Positions 18,758 to 26,049 of a DNA stretch of 64,000 nt are shown one piece after another. A program made the translations under genes and the position numbers. Under the pieces are notes generated by a model. That model had not been told where the DNA came from. It searched no databases and saw only the letters and a program-made list of their open reading frames with translations. Numbering within the stretch: position 1 is the stretch's first letter; the number at the start of each line of letters is the position of its first letter. Source of the stretch: Hymenobacter chitinivorans DSM 11115 (lineage in GTDB: Bacteria; Bacteroidota; Bacteroidia; Cytophagales; Hymenobacteraceae); contig NZ_PGFA01000002.1 in NCBI RefSeq assembly GCF_002797555.1, positions 620,001-684,000 of the forward strand, read 5' to 3'.

Positions 18758-19045
18758 ATGGAAGTAGTAGTACTACACAACGAAGCGTTCAAGCAGCTTC
18801 AGCAGAACACGTTTATCTACATGAAGAAGCTCATGGAGGAAGAGCGTAAGAAGACCGCCATCGAATGGCTGGACAGTACCGAAGCCGCCGCTTTGCTCAA
18901 GATCAGCAGGCGCACGTTACAGACGTGGCGCGATGAGGGGCTGATTGGGTTCAGCCAGGTTGTTGGGAAAATCTACTACAACCGGGAAGAAATCGACCGC
19001 TTGCTACTGAAGCACCACCACAAGCCGTTTCGGGCAGTTGCGTAA
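18758..19045 (+). CDS. Excisionase-like HTH_17 (MerR-type fold) DNA-binding protein
   Basis: This small protein of 95 residues has a helix-turn-helix of the excisionase/MerR type (WLDSTEAAALLKISRRTLQTWRDEGLIGF, about residues 35-63). The wing VVGKIYYNREEIDRLL follows. Such proteins act as recombination directionality factors or regulators in Bacteroidota conjugative and mobilisable elements. I chose the ATG at 18758; an in-frame TTG at 18722 would add 12 residues. The stop overlaps the start of the next gene by 8 bp, suggesting coupled translation. A cluster of CTACTAC/GTAGTAG dyads lies upstream and at its own start, so autoregulation is likely. Confidence 0.85.
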   Translation: MEVVVLHNEAFKQLQQNTFIYMKKLMEEERKKTAIEWLDSTEAAALLKISRRTLQTWRDEGLIGFSQVVGKIYYNREEIDRLLLKHHHKPFRAVA

Positions 19046-20105
19046 AGACGTGTACGATAACCTACACCTGTATTTTCGCCTTCCCGAGCCTGTTCAGGAG
19101 TTTGAAGACGCTCTGGCACAATCGTCTGCCTTTGCCGGCAACGATGGCCAGACTGATGAAAGAGGACGCATCCAGGTTCGTTACCGTAACCTGCGTATCG
19201 AGTACGTCCCCGGCCAATACTGGGGCACTGTACGGGGTTCCCTGCACAGCTTCGCACAGGGGTCGAACGTCGGCATGTTTAACGCAGATGAAGCAGTAGA
19301 CGCGTGCATTGACCTTGCTTCTGCCCTGGGACTGCCTCCTGAGGCTTTCGTAACGCGGAAGCTCGAAGCGGGAGTAAACATCGTCGTCCCCTCCTCGCCG
19401 CTTCCTTTTCTGGAAACACTGAGCTACCACAAAAAAAGCCGATTTTATCCGTTAGCTCCCCCAACAGGTTGCCTGCGGCCGTTAGAATACTTTGCAGTAC
19501 ACGCTGATTACAGGCTTAAGTACTACGACAAGGGAGCATACGCTGCCCGCCAGGGTATCCCATTGCCAATAGGTTGTCGTCACCTTTTGAGGTTCGAGGT
19601 TGTGTTTACGCGTGTCCGCGTCCTGAACAAGCTCACCGGACGCACCACACTGACTCTGGTAGACTTGGTGGCACCCGATGTATTCAATACTGTCGCTGCC
19701 TATGTGCATGAGCAGTGGGGAAAAACCGTTCGCCGACTTCCGTTTGACTACTCAGACCTATCCATAGCTGATGGCGCGCTCCTCTACTCAGGCGCAGACC
19801 TAGCGTGGTGGGAAGGAGTACGACCTCACGTTCCCAAATCAACTTTCAAGCGTAGGCAAGGAGACTACCGCCTGCTTCAGGAGCAAGCCAAGCTGCGTGA
19901 AGGGCCGCATCCGTATGACTTGCTCATGGCTGAGCACATTCAGTCGCTCTGCCCAGATGGGCTGCCACTGTTGACGGCAAGTCCCAAAAATGGTACCGTT
20001 CTCCACACATGTAATCATGTGGAAGTTGAGGGTAGGGTTGATAGAGAGGAGCGGCTAGTAGGAGTTGATTGGGACGAGAGCAGTACCCGGCTCTGGGCAG
20101 CATGA
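19038..20105 (+). CDS. Putative replication initiator or relaxase (Rep_trans / phage gpII-like)
   Basis: This protein of 355 residues is coupled to the excisionase-like gene. Features that recall rolling-circle initiators of plasmids and filamentous phages are the GSLHSFAQGSNVGMF segment, TRKLEAGVNIVV, the YRLKYYDKG motif and LLRFEVVFTRVRVLNKL. MobT relaxases of some integrative elements are Rep_trans relatives, so either replication of the excised circle or nicking at an origin of transfer is possible. The start is uncertain: TTG at 19038 overlaps the previous gene, and GTG at 19050 is an alternative. I cannot identify the catalytic Tyr with certainty. The family assignment is tentative. Confidence 0.6.
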   Translation: MRKDVYDNLHLYFRLPEPVQEFEDALAQSSAFAGNDGQTDERGRIQVRYRNLRIEYVPGQYWGTVRGSLHSFAQGSNVGMFNADEAVDACIDLASALGLPPEAFVTRKLEAGVNIVVPSSPLPFLETLSYHKKSRFYPLAPPTGCLRPLEYFAVHADYRLKYYDKGAYAARQGIPLPIGCRHLLRFEVVFTRVRVLNKLTGRTTLTLVDLVAPDVFNTVAAYVHEQWGKTVRRLPFDYSDLSIADGALLYSGADLAWWEGVRPHVPKSTFKRRQGDYRLLQEQAKLREGPHPYDLLMAEHIQSLCPDGLPLLTASPKNGTVLHTCNHVEVEGRVDREERLVGVDWDESSTRLWAA

Positions 20106-20382
20106 TGCTTTGGTGGGTTAGAGGAGTACGGCAAGGGTACTACTTCATGCTGAAGTGAAGTTCGCTGGCATGGAAGTCGCCGACTACAAACCAACTTAGT
20201 GTTTCAACAAGTCGACTGCATGTTTACGGTCATGCGCAGGTTCATAGACCTGCTTGTGTTGCGGCCGTTACGGTACCCTCTGTCGCCATTGCGCAATCAA
20301 GCGTATTCACTGAGTAGTCCCGGAACTCAACGGGTAGGAAAGGGACTTGTTGGCGCCCGCGTTTTGAGAGAGCCGATAGTAC
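20106..20382. other. Gap of about 280 bp between the Rep-like gene and the XRE gene
   Basis: This is convergent intergenic DNA without an obvious terminator hairpin. An 86-codon frame on the plus strand (20199-20459) runs into the antisense of the XRE gene and has no coding signature. Nothing else is supported. Confidence 0.3.
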
Positions 20383-20628
20383 TTAAATCTCCGTGTCGGA
20401 GTTGGTTATGGCTGGGTCATCAACCAAGTCACGCACCTCCAGCTCTAACGCACGGCTGAGGGAAATCAGCAGGTCGAGTGTTGGCGCGAGCTGTACACGT
20501 TCAATCCGCCTGATGGTGGACTGCTCTACGTTGGCGATGTCGGCCAGCTTCTGCTGAGAGTACCCGCGTTGTTTACGCAAGTACCGCAATCGATCAGAAA
20601 AGGCTTTGAGACCCGCCGGGTTTTTCAC
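20383..20628 (-). CDS. XRE-family (HTH_3) transcriptional regulator
   Basis: This 81-residue repressor-type protein consists almost wholly of a lambda-Cro-like HTH: FSDRLRYLRKQRGYSQQKLA, then DIANVEQSTIRRIERVQLAP, then TLDLLISLSRALELEVRDL. A perfect 36-bp palindrome lies 24 bp upstream of its start, in the region shared with the divergent gene at 20741. It is therefore probably the regulator that binds there and controls both genes (inference). It could act as an immunity-type switch for the element. Confidence 0.88.
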   Translation of the reverse strand: MKNPAGLKAFSDRLRYLRKQRGYSQQKLADIANVEQSTIRRIERVQLAPTLDLLISLSRALELEVRDLVDDPAITNSDTEI

Positions 20629-20651
20629 ACGGCAAGCTGTCGCAAGCTACT

Positions 20652-20687
20652 AAACGGAATAAGGGCGTATACGCCCTTATTCCGTTT
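20652..20687. promoter_or_regulatory. Perfect 36-bp palindrome between divergent genes (candidate XRE operator)
   Basis: The two 18-bp arms (20652-20669 and 20670-20687) are exact reverse complements with no loop. The centre reads GGGCGTATACGCCC. A loop-free palindrome of this kind fits a dimer-binding operator. As RNA it would also fold into a hairpin followed by TTTTT on the plus strand, so a transcription-terminating role cannot be excluded. Confidence 0.65.
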
Positions 20688-20740
20688 TTATGTTTTACTT
20701 GCGCGGGTAGTTATTTCGCCCTTTCACTCCTACACGCACC

Positions 20741-21217
20741 ATGGCACCTACCTCATTCGACTCGACTCAACTCCTAGCGTATGCTGAAGCTACCCCTGTG
20801 GAGCGTATGCAGGCGATGACACACGCAATAGAGATACTGCAGCTGACGCTCCCACCCCTTTCCCTTAAAAAGTGGGTCAAGCTTTTCGAGCAGCGTGCCC
20901 CTATGTTGTGGAAAGCGGGAAAAATCGTTCAGGTCGACTTGGATGCCCTCGACGACTTCGCCAACTGGGTTGCGCAGTACCTAGAGGAGAAGAACAGTGT
21001 CGAAACCCCCAGCTTTGAAGGGGAAGCATACTACCTGGCGCGTAACCTGATGTACTACCAGGAACTAGCACAGGAGGTGATTGAGAGCAACCCCACTCTG
21101 AACTATGCACAGACGGACTATATGGTGAAGTCTCTGCTTCACCGTTTAGCAGCGGGTAACTCCGTAGCAGAGCAAGTCGAGTGGACGCGTAACAGCCTTA
21201 CCCAAAACCAAGCCTGA
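20741..21217 (+). CDS. Unknown 158-residue protein under the shared palindrome
   Basis: No family is recognised. The protein is acidic and predicted to be helical, without signal peptide or membrane segments. It contains LSLKKWVKLFEQRAPMLWKAG and a C-terminal half rich in Tyr and Leu (YYLARNLMYYQELAQEVIE). It starts at ATG 20741 and diverges from the XRE gene across the palindrome. It ends before a bidirectional terminator. Its place in the regulatory block suggests a function in element maintenance, but nothing in the sequence shows which. Confidence 0.7.
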   Translation: MAPTSFDSTQLLAYAEATPVERMQAMTHAIEILQLTLPPLSLKKWVKLFEQRAPMLWKAGKIVQVDLDALDDFANWVAQYLEEKNSVETPSFEGEAYYLARNLMYYQELAQEVIESNPTLNYAQTDYMVKSLLHRLAAGNSVAEQVEWTRNSLTQNQA

Positions 21218-21293
21218 CGGGATGGTTCACGGTGGAGCGCTGAGTCAAGTGAACCAGGTGATGAAGAGCCATTTACCCGCTTCACTCCCCAAG

Positions 21294-21337
21294 TCAGAAA
21301 CCCGTCCGGCTCGTATGCTGCCGAAACGGGTTTCTGA
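21294..21337. terminator. Bidirectional terminator between the unknown gene and DUF3871
   Basis: TCAGAAACCCGT (21294-21305) pairs with ACGGGTTTCTGA (21326-21337) over a 20-nt loop, between two convergent genes. Confidence 0.7.
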
Positions 21338-21345
21338 GAAGTGGC

Positions 21346-22359
21346 TTAGCTCAAGTACCAGTTGGTCATGCGACCATTGAGTGCTCCTTGTACCTGTTGA
21401 ACAAAATCCAGGGCGTTGACTGACCTGTCCAGAAACTGGTCAATGTAGGTGGACTTGTTGGCCCCGGTGAACAGGTTGTAGAGACGCCACAAGTTGATGT
21501 CGCCGTTTGGCTCGCGGCAAAAGCTCTGGTCACGATAGTAGTCCTTGCAAACGCTGGCCAACTGCTGGTCTCCATAGAGCAGCGCCGGAATGTGCTGCTT
21601 GGTAGCAGCCGGCAGGTACTGATACATCCGACACCGTCCGATAAGTTGGGCGAACTGCTGCTCGGTAAGGGAGTACTCCGTTAGGGCCTGCATCTGGCGC
21701 AGGTGCCGGTGCAGGTCATAGGACTGCAGCAGCTGGATGATGGCCTTTTGCAGCTGCTCTAGGCTGCTCACGCGCACGTCCCCCATGCAGCCGTCAGTCC
21801 GGACGCAGAGGTTCGTACAGACCATGTTCTCGAAGCCCACGAAGAGCTTGAAGTGCTCCACGGCTCCCTTGCGGTTATAGAGGTTGTCCAGGTTGTAGGC
21901 TTTCACCCCACCCACGATCAGGGTCAGCCGGTTGCCGCCGATCGTATCGAACATGCTCGGTATCTCGATAGCGAACATCATGCGCTCGTAGTACAGCGTG
22001 CGCTCCCAGTCCTGTAGCTGACTGGCCGGCTTGTCCTTGGCATCCGGAATACGGCCCTTAATCGGGTGAGATACCCGGATCTGCGGTGTCAGAATCTCTT
22101 CCCCGCGAAACACGTCGCGTACAGCCTGCGCGGTGACCTGGATGAAGTCGGCTTGGCTGATCAGCGGCTCGTTGTCCTTCACGAAGACCGGAATGATATG
22201 GTCCCGCCGGATTTCTGAGAAGCTGGTTGCTGTCGTGTTGGCCTCGATGAAGGCGCGGGACGTGGAGGAAGCAAAAGAGGCCGACTCTTGCGGGTCGACC
22301 TCCTGAAGGATGTGCATTGGAGCTGGGGTGGCACTAAGCCGAATGAGCGAGGTTTCCAT
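21346..22359 (-). CDS. DUF3871-family protein
   Basis: This 337-residue protein matches the DUF3871 family of Bacteroidota mobile elements. Hallmarks are IRVSHPIKGRIPDAKDKPAS, ERTLYYERMMFAIEIPSM, GNRLTLIVGGVKAYNLDNLY and FKLFVGFENMVCTNLCVRTDG. The biochemical function is unknown. I chose the ATG at 22359 (METSLIRLSATPAP); upstream codons in frame are out-of-frame ATPase sequence. The start lies 26 bp inside the 3' end of the ATPase gene, so translation is probably coupled. Such a tight pair with an AAA_24-like ATPase suggests a shared job in DNA processing, for example annealing or recombination (inference). Confidence 0.75.
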   Translation of the reverse strand: METSLIRLSATPAPMHILQEVDPQESASFASSTSRAFIEANTTATSFSEIRRDHIIPVFVKDNEPLISQADFIQVTAQAVRDVFRGEEILTPQIRVSHPIKGRIPDAKDKPASQLQDWERTLYYERMMFAIEIPSMFDTIGGNRLTLIVGGVKAYNLDNLYNRKGAVEHFKLFVGFENMVCTNLCVRTDGCMGDVRVSSLEQLQKAIIQLLQSYDLHRHLRQMQALTEYSLTEQQFAQLIGRCRMYQYLPAATKQHIPALLYGDQQLASVCKDYYRDQSFCREPNGDINLWRLYNLFTGANKSTYIDQFLDRSVNALDFVQQVQGALNGRMTNWYLS

Positions 22360-23251
22360 GAGTGGAGAGTTGTGAGGGTTGAGTAAAGAGTTTGTTATTG
22401 CCCACGCTGCTGGGAGCGTCGGACAGGGTTTGCAGGTGTTGTTTCTGGTCCTGGAACTCGGCCTTGAGGGCAACCTGGTACGCGGGCTCCAGGCGGTAGT
22501 AGAGTGCCAGCAGCTCATCCAGTGTCTGACAAAGGCGAATGGACTGACGGACATCGTCCTCGCTTTCCGGAGCCGGCAGGCCGGCAGCGCACCATTCCAG
22601 CAGCGCCTGGCCGGTGCCTTCCCCTAACCGGAACGGGGGCTGGTCCACGAACAGGCGGGTGCGGTCCTTGCTGGCTACGGCATGGTGCTTCGCGTCCAGC
22701 TCAAACACCAGGCTGAACTCGTAGTCCAGCCCGTCGCGTTGGATGCTCTTCATGCCCAGCTTCTCGGGCACTTGCTTACCGTTCTTCTCCGAAAGAGCGT
22801 ATTCCGTCTTCGAGCGCACGGTGGCAATGATGTGGGCCGGGGAGCGTAGCAGTCGGTCCACGAAGGCATTGTGACGCGGCGTAACCTTACTCCAGGCCGT
22901 GAAGGAATTGCCCGGCAGGCTGGCGTGGTAGTCGAGCAGGTACTCCCAGCAGTGGGTGATGGAGTCCAGGATGATAACTTCCATTCCCGCTTGTTCACAG
23001 GTAGCCAGCGCATCCATGTACCGTTCCGGGGTGAAGGGAGCTGTAAGCGGCAGAACCTGGTACGCACCCAAGTCCGCGTAGAGGTGGGCTGAACCCCGCT
23101 CGCTGTCGATGATGGCTACTTTGGCCCAGTCGCCGGCCAGACCGTAGGCGACCAGCAGGGCACTCATGGTTTTGCCAGATCCGCTACTGCCCTGGAGCAA
23201 CAAGCGCATACGGCATTGCCGGCGACTGGCCGGGTGAAGGAGGTGTTTCAT
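22334..23251 (-). CDS. RecA-like / AAA_24-type P-loop ATPase
   Basis: This 305-residue nucleotide-binding protein resembles phage AAA_24 ATPases. The Walker A is LLLQGSSGSGKTMSALL (about residues 17-33), Walker B is MEVIILDSITHCW and a downstream sensor-like segment is AHIIATVRSKTEYAL. I chose the ATG at 23251 because the 56 residues upstream in frame have no homology and are Pro/Arg-rich. A TACGTTTA box lies about 15 bp before this ATG. In phages this family accompanies recombination functions. The C-terminal 80 residues are helical and variable. The stop overlaps the DUF3871 start. Confidence 0.8.
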   Translation of the reverse strand: MKHLLHPASRRQCRMRLLLQGSSGSGKTMSALLVAYGLAGDWAKVAIIDSERGSAHLYADLGAYQVLPLTAPFTPERYMDALATCEQAGMEVIILDSITHCWEYLLDYHASLPGNSFTAWSKVTPRHNAFVDRLLRSPAHIIATVRSKTEYALSEKNGKQVPEKLGMKSIQRDGLDYEFSLVFELDAKHHAVASKDRTRLFVDQPPFRLGEGTGQALLEWCAAGLPAPESEDDVRQSIRLCQTLDELLALYYRLEPAYQVALKAEFQDQKQHLQTLSDAPSSVGNNKLFTQPSQLSTHGNLAHSA

Positions 23252-23548
23252 AACTCTGCAGCAGTTAAACGTAAACGATGTAACTCGCCAGGCATCACGC
23301 GAGGCTGCATGAGGTGGGGGGTGGGTCGGTTGCCGCGAAGTACGGGGGGGTAGTTCCTGGTATACCCGGTACTCTCGCTCACGCGGGGTCCTCTTGTTTT
23401 TCCAGATTTTTTCCCGCACAAACGATACTCGTTCATGGCCCGCGCAGGGTGCTAATCTGACCGCTAAAGCTGCTCAGCAAGCTGCGCCCGCGTCCCAGGA
23501 GCTCAAGCCTGTCACGGCACACCAGAAGAACGCGCAACCTGTGCAAAT
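23252..23548. other. Non-coding stretch upstream of the ATPase gene
   Basis: This is about 300 bp with a minus-strand TACGTTTA box (23273 down to 23266) that may be the ATPase -7 element. A 67-codon plus-strand frame (23394-23597) is Ala/Gln-rich but runs through the terminator at 23549 and the 3' end of the next gene, so I do not call it. Confidence 0.3.
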
Positions 23549-23581
23549 AAAAAGCCCCTGCCTATGTGGTAGGGGCTTTTT
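23549..23581 (-). terminator. Terminator of the SH3 lipoprotein gene
   Basis: AAAAAGCCCCT (23549-23559) pairs with AGGGGCTTTTT (23571-23581), 5 bp beyond the lipoprotein stop codon. It has a T-run in both orientations. Confidence 0.85.
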
Positions 23582-23586
23582 CGTGT

Positions 23587-24030
23587 CTAGTGTTTAATGT
23601 AGGTCTTATTGCCGTTCTTGTTGATGTAGTACTGACCTCCTCTGGGTCCGGTTTGGATGTTGCGGCTTGGAGAACTAGAGCCCCCAGAACTACTACCTGA
23701 GCTGTAAGGAGTACTGGGAGCGGTGAACGGCGCTAGTTGCGACAACAGGATGTAGCCTTCCACACCATTGTAGTCGATGATTGCCCATTGCTTCCGACGA
23801 GTCCGCTTCACCATGATCTGACGAGTCGGAGAGAAGTGAGTCACAACCGAGGCGGACTCATCTGGCGATGATCTTAAATCTGCCCCATCCGCAGAAGGGG
23901 TCGTAAACAGGTTGATGACCACATCATCTACGGATTCATCTCGAACCGTCTGCGTCACGACGGGTGGCTTAGAAGTAGCACAGCCAAATAAGAGGGTGCT
24001 CGATAGGATAACGAGTAGAATTGCTTTCAT
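23587..24030 (-). CDS. Lipoprotein with SH3 domain and PBCV-type basic adaptor C-terminus
   Basis: This 147-residue protein has a lipoprotein signal peptide with lipobox LLFGC (Cys17). A bacterial SH3-like domain follows (about residues 35-100, with ADLRSSPDESASVVTHF and VEGYILLSQLAPF) and then a Ser/Gly linker. It ends in TGPRGGQYYINKNGNKTYIKH-type sequence, which looks like the small basic adaptor domain first seen in PBCV chlorovirus proteins. It should be anchored in the periplasm or outer membrane. It is monocistronic with its own terminator. An envelope or wall-binding role is plausible; a link to the element is unclear. Confidence 0.82.
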   Translation of the reverse strand: MKAILLVILSSTLLFGCATSKPPVVTQTVRDESVDDVVINLFTTPSADGADLRSSPDESASVVTHFSPTRQIMVKRTRRKQWAIIDYNGVEGYILLSQLAPFTAPSTPYSSGSSSGGSSSPSRNIQTGPRGGQYYINKNGNKTYIKH

Positions 24031-25221
24031 AGTGGTAAGCTAACGAAAGGCGGAGAAGCACCTCACAGTCGAGGAGAGTTACTACACTTACCCAGACATT
24101 ACAAGCCGCCCCTGACCAAACAGTAAGACCCGAATGAGGATGCGGGAAACAGTTGAGAAAGTGGGTGCCCATCGCTGACGTACGACAGGTTTCAGTACCC
24201 TAATTGAGGAGCAGTTGACCGAGTTAGCTATCTAATGTACTATCAAACCTCGAAGTCGGTGACCTCAGGAAGTCGGGGCGAAAGGGCATGATTCGAGTTC
24301 CTACTTGCTCGTGTGCACGCGCTGCAGTTTTACTCCGGGAACTGTGTTTTAGACAGATCGTTCTTCCGCTGCCGAAGGATACAGCAACGAAGTCGGGCAA
24401 TATTTTCGGCTTTGTTTGCGGCACATGTTGCACAGGACCGAATTATGTCGTAGATTATTAGAGAGCACTACAGCAGCAAGAAGCCGTGTGAGTCCCGTTC
24501 ACTAGTAGAACTTTTCCTCTACTGCGCCTGCTGTACCAATATAGCTAACTCGGTTTTTTTGCGTGGTTTTGTACCGGACAATAACCTAACTCCTGCCACT
24601 GGGCAGAAGCACGAGCAGTTGCCTGACCCGCTTCTGCAAAACACCATGTCCGTTTCTTCGGGCATGGTGGGCTAGTCGATCTTCGTCATGAAGGTTGAAG
24701 AGAGCAACGTTTTTCGACGACTTGTAACGACTCTCACTTGTGCTTCAGCGACCTTCTGGTTGCTGTATCAGGAGCGGCACGGAAGAGTCACTTTCCTGAC
24801 GGGGGGCAGGGGGGTGACTTGTTTGAGCGGCAAGCGTACACGTCCTCTCTCGACAAGGGTCAGAGTGCAGACACGCTCTCAGCTCAAGTGAATGACAACC
24901 TGTGTGTACGTCGGCATATGAGCGTCACCCTTGTCGACAATCAGTGTGCAGCAATCATGAGCTTAGACGACATCAAAGGCGACGTTGCTGAGTTGAGCAC
25001 CGTGGCCCAGGACCAAGCTGTGGGTGCCCTAGTCCAAGCAGTAGCTGCTGCACTATTTCCGGGAACCACGGGGCTAGAAAGCTGGCTCTGGCTTGGAGCT
25101 GTATACATGCTTCCAGACAAGAGCCAGCTTTATTACGAATCCAGACGGGTTACTTACTGCGCAATAGGAGCTCGAACCAGTGGTACCAGCCTGCGTGTGG
25201 TAGTGAGGAATAGTTGAGTGG
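24031..25221. other. About 1.2 kb without a confident gene, with several hairpins
   Basis: Two adjacent hairpins lie at 24603-24637 (GCAGAAGC/GCTTCTGC) and 24643-24668 (ACCATGTCCG/CGGGCATGGT, one G-T pair). A third, AAAGCTGGCTCT/AGAGCCAGCTTT, spans 25078-25131 with a 30-nt loop. The longest open frame (24738-25217, plus) contains that third hairpin, has no recognisable domain and lacks the codon bias of neighbours. I therefore do not call it. The stretch could hold decayed sequence or an unrecognised structured RNA. Confidence 0.4.
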
Positions 25222-25428
25222 TTACGCCTTTTCAGCTTTGAAGCCGGCGTCTTCCACCAGAGCCAGTATCTGCTCGTCAGTCACATCGCCGGTCACAGTC
25301 AGCACCTTATTGGGATTTGCGGTATCGACCTGCCAAGAGGTGATGGCTTTCTCGCCATTGAGGGTGGGCGTTACGGCTTTGATGCAGCCGCCGCAGTTGA
25401 TGTTGGTTTTGAATTTGAGGGTTTGCAT
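25222..25428 (-). CDS. HMA-domain metallochaperone (CopZ/Atx1-like)
   Basis: This 68-residue protein is a single heavy-metal-associated domain. It has the beta-alpha-beta-beta-alpha-beta length and the two-Cys motif NINCGGCIKAV (Cys12 and Cys15), in place of the common MxCxxC. The segment GEKAITSWQVDTANPNKVLTV follows the usual second strand. It should bind Cu(I) or another soft metal in the cytoplasm and hand it to a transporter or store. I chose the ATG at 25428; the ORF is open further upstream but without homology. It has its own promoter (25482-25509) and lies behind the terminator of the large copper operon, so it can be expressed separately. Confidence 0.88.
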   Translation of the reverse strand: MQTLKFKTNINCGGCIKAVTPTLNGEKAITSWQVDTANPNKVLTVTGDVTDEQILALVEDAGFKAEKA

Positions 25429-25481
25429 GCCAGGAGTGGTTGGGTAATCCCGAGCACGTCGGGCTACGGAAACAGAACAGG

Positions 25482-25509
25482 CAAAACTATAGAGAACGTG
25501 CAGGTGCAA
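25482..25509 (-). promoter_or_regulatory. Promoter of the HMA chaperone gene
   Basis: On the minus strand TTG (25509-25507), a 17-bp spacer and TAGTTTTG (25489-25482) fit the Bacteroidota -33/-7 pattern, 54 bp before the ATG at 25428. Confidence 0.6.
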
Positions 25510-25573
25510 GGCTACAGAATTAAGCCGTGGACTTGCATGATTTCGCGCTCGGTGTGGGTTGGAGTTAAAAACA

Positions 25574-25598
25574 AAAACGCCCGGTAACCGGGCGTTTT
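25574..25598 (-). terminator. Terminator of the copper/silver operon
   Basis: AAAACGCCCGG and CCGGGCGTTTT form a perfect 11-bp stem with a 3-nt loop, 40 bp beyond the Csp-like stop codon. Confidence 0.88.
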
Positions 25599-25637
25599 GT
25601 CTCATGGAATAGGGCCGGCTTTTCTACCAGCACTGGG

Positions 25638-25979
25638 TTAAGCTGCCGAGTTCATGGCGGCGCGGCAGGCTTGTTCGCAACGACGGCAGGCTTCAGCGCA
25701 CTCTTTACAATGCTGCATGTGGGCACCATGCTTCTCGCATTCGGTGGCGCAGATGCCGCAAATTTCGGCACACTCGCGCATGACGTGCATGGCGTGCTCC
25801 GAGCCCCGGGCCACGAAGCGGGCGGTGATGGCGCAGATGTCTGCACAGTCGCGGTCGATGCTGATGCAACGCGCCATCATCTGCACGTCCTGCTCTTGCA
25901 GGCAGGCGGTAGCGCAATGCTCACAGGCAGCGATGCAGGCGTTGAGAGCGTCGAGGAGGGATTGGTTTTGAGCGTGCAT
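25638..25979 (-). CDS. csp: Cys-rich four-helix-bundle copper storage protein (Csp-like)
   Basis: This 113-residue protein has 16 cysteines spaced along predicted helices, as in CIAACEHCATACLQEQD, CISIDRDCADIC, CAEICGICATECEKHG and CKECAEACRRCEQAC. This is the pattern of four-helix-bundle copper-binding (DUF326/Csp) proteins, which fill the bundle core with Cu(I). The absence of a signal peptide points to a cytosolic Csp3-like form. I chose the ATG at 25979 (MHAQNQSLLDAL). It is the last gene of the operon behind the CusA-like pump and directly before the terminator. It would complement efflux by buffering internal copper. Confidence 0.9.
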   Translation of the reverse strand: MHAQNQSLLDALNACIAACEHCATACLQEQDVQMMARCISIDRDCADICAITARFVARGSEHAMHVMRECAEICGICATECEKHGAHMQHCKECAEACRRCEQACRAAMNSAA

Positions 25980-26049
25980 GGGAAAGGGGGTTAAGGTTGG
26001 AAAAAGAGACAAAAAAGCGAGAGGCTGCCGGATAGTGCTGCATGCCGAC

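Noticed and set aside
23394..23597. 67-codon Ala/Gln-rich frame
   Set aside because: It runs through a terminator and into the 3' end of the lipoprotein gene on the opposite strand.
24738..25217. 159-codon frame on the plus strand in the gene-poor stretch
   Set aside because: It has no recognisable domain, reads through a perfect 12-bp hairpin and differs in codon use from nearby genes.
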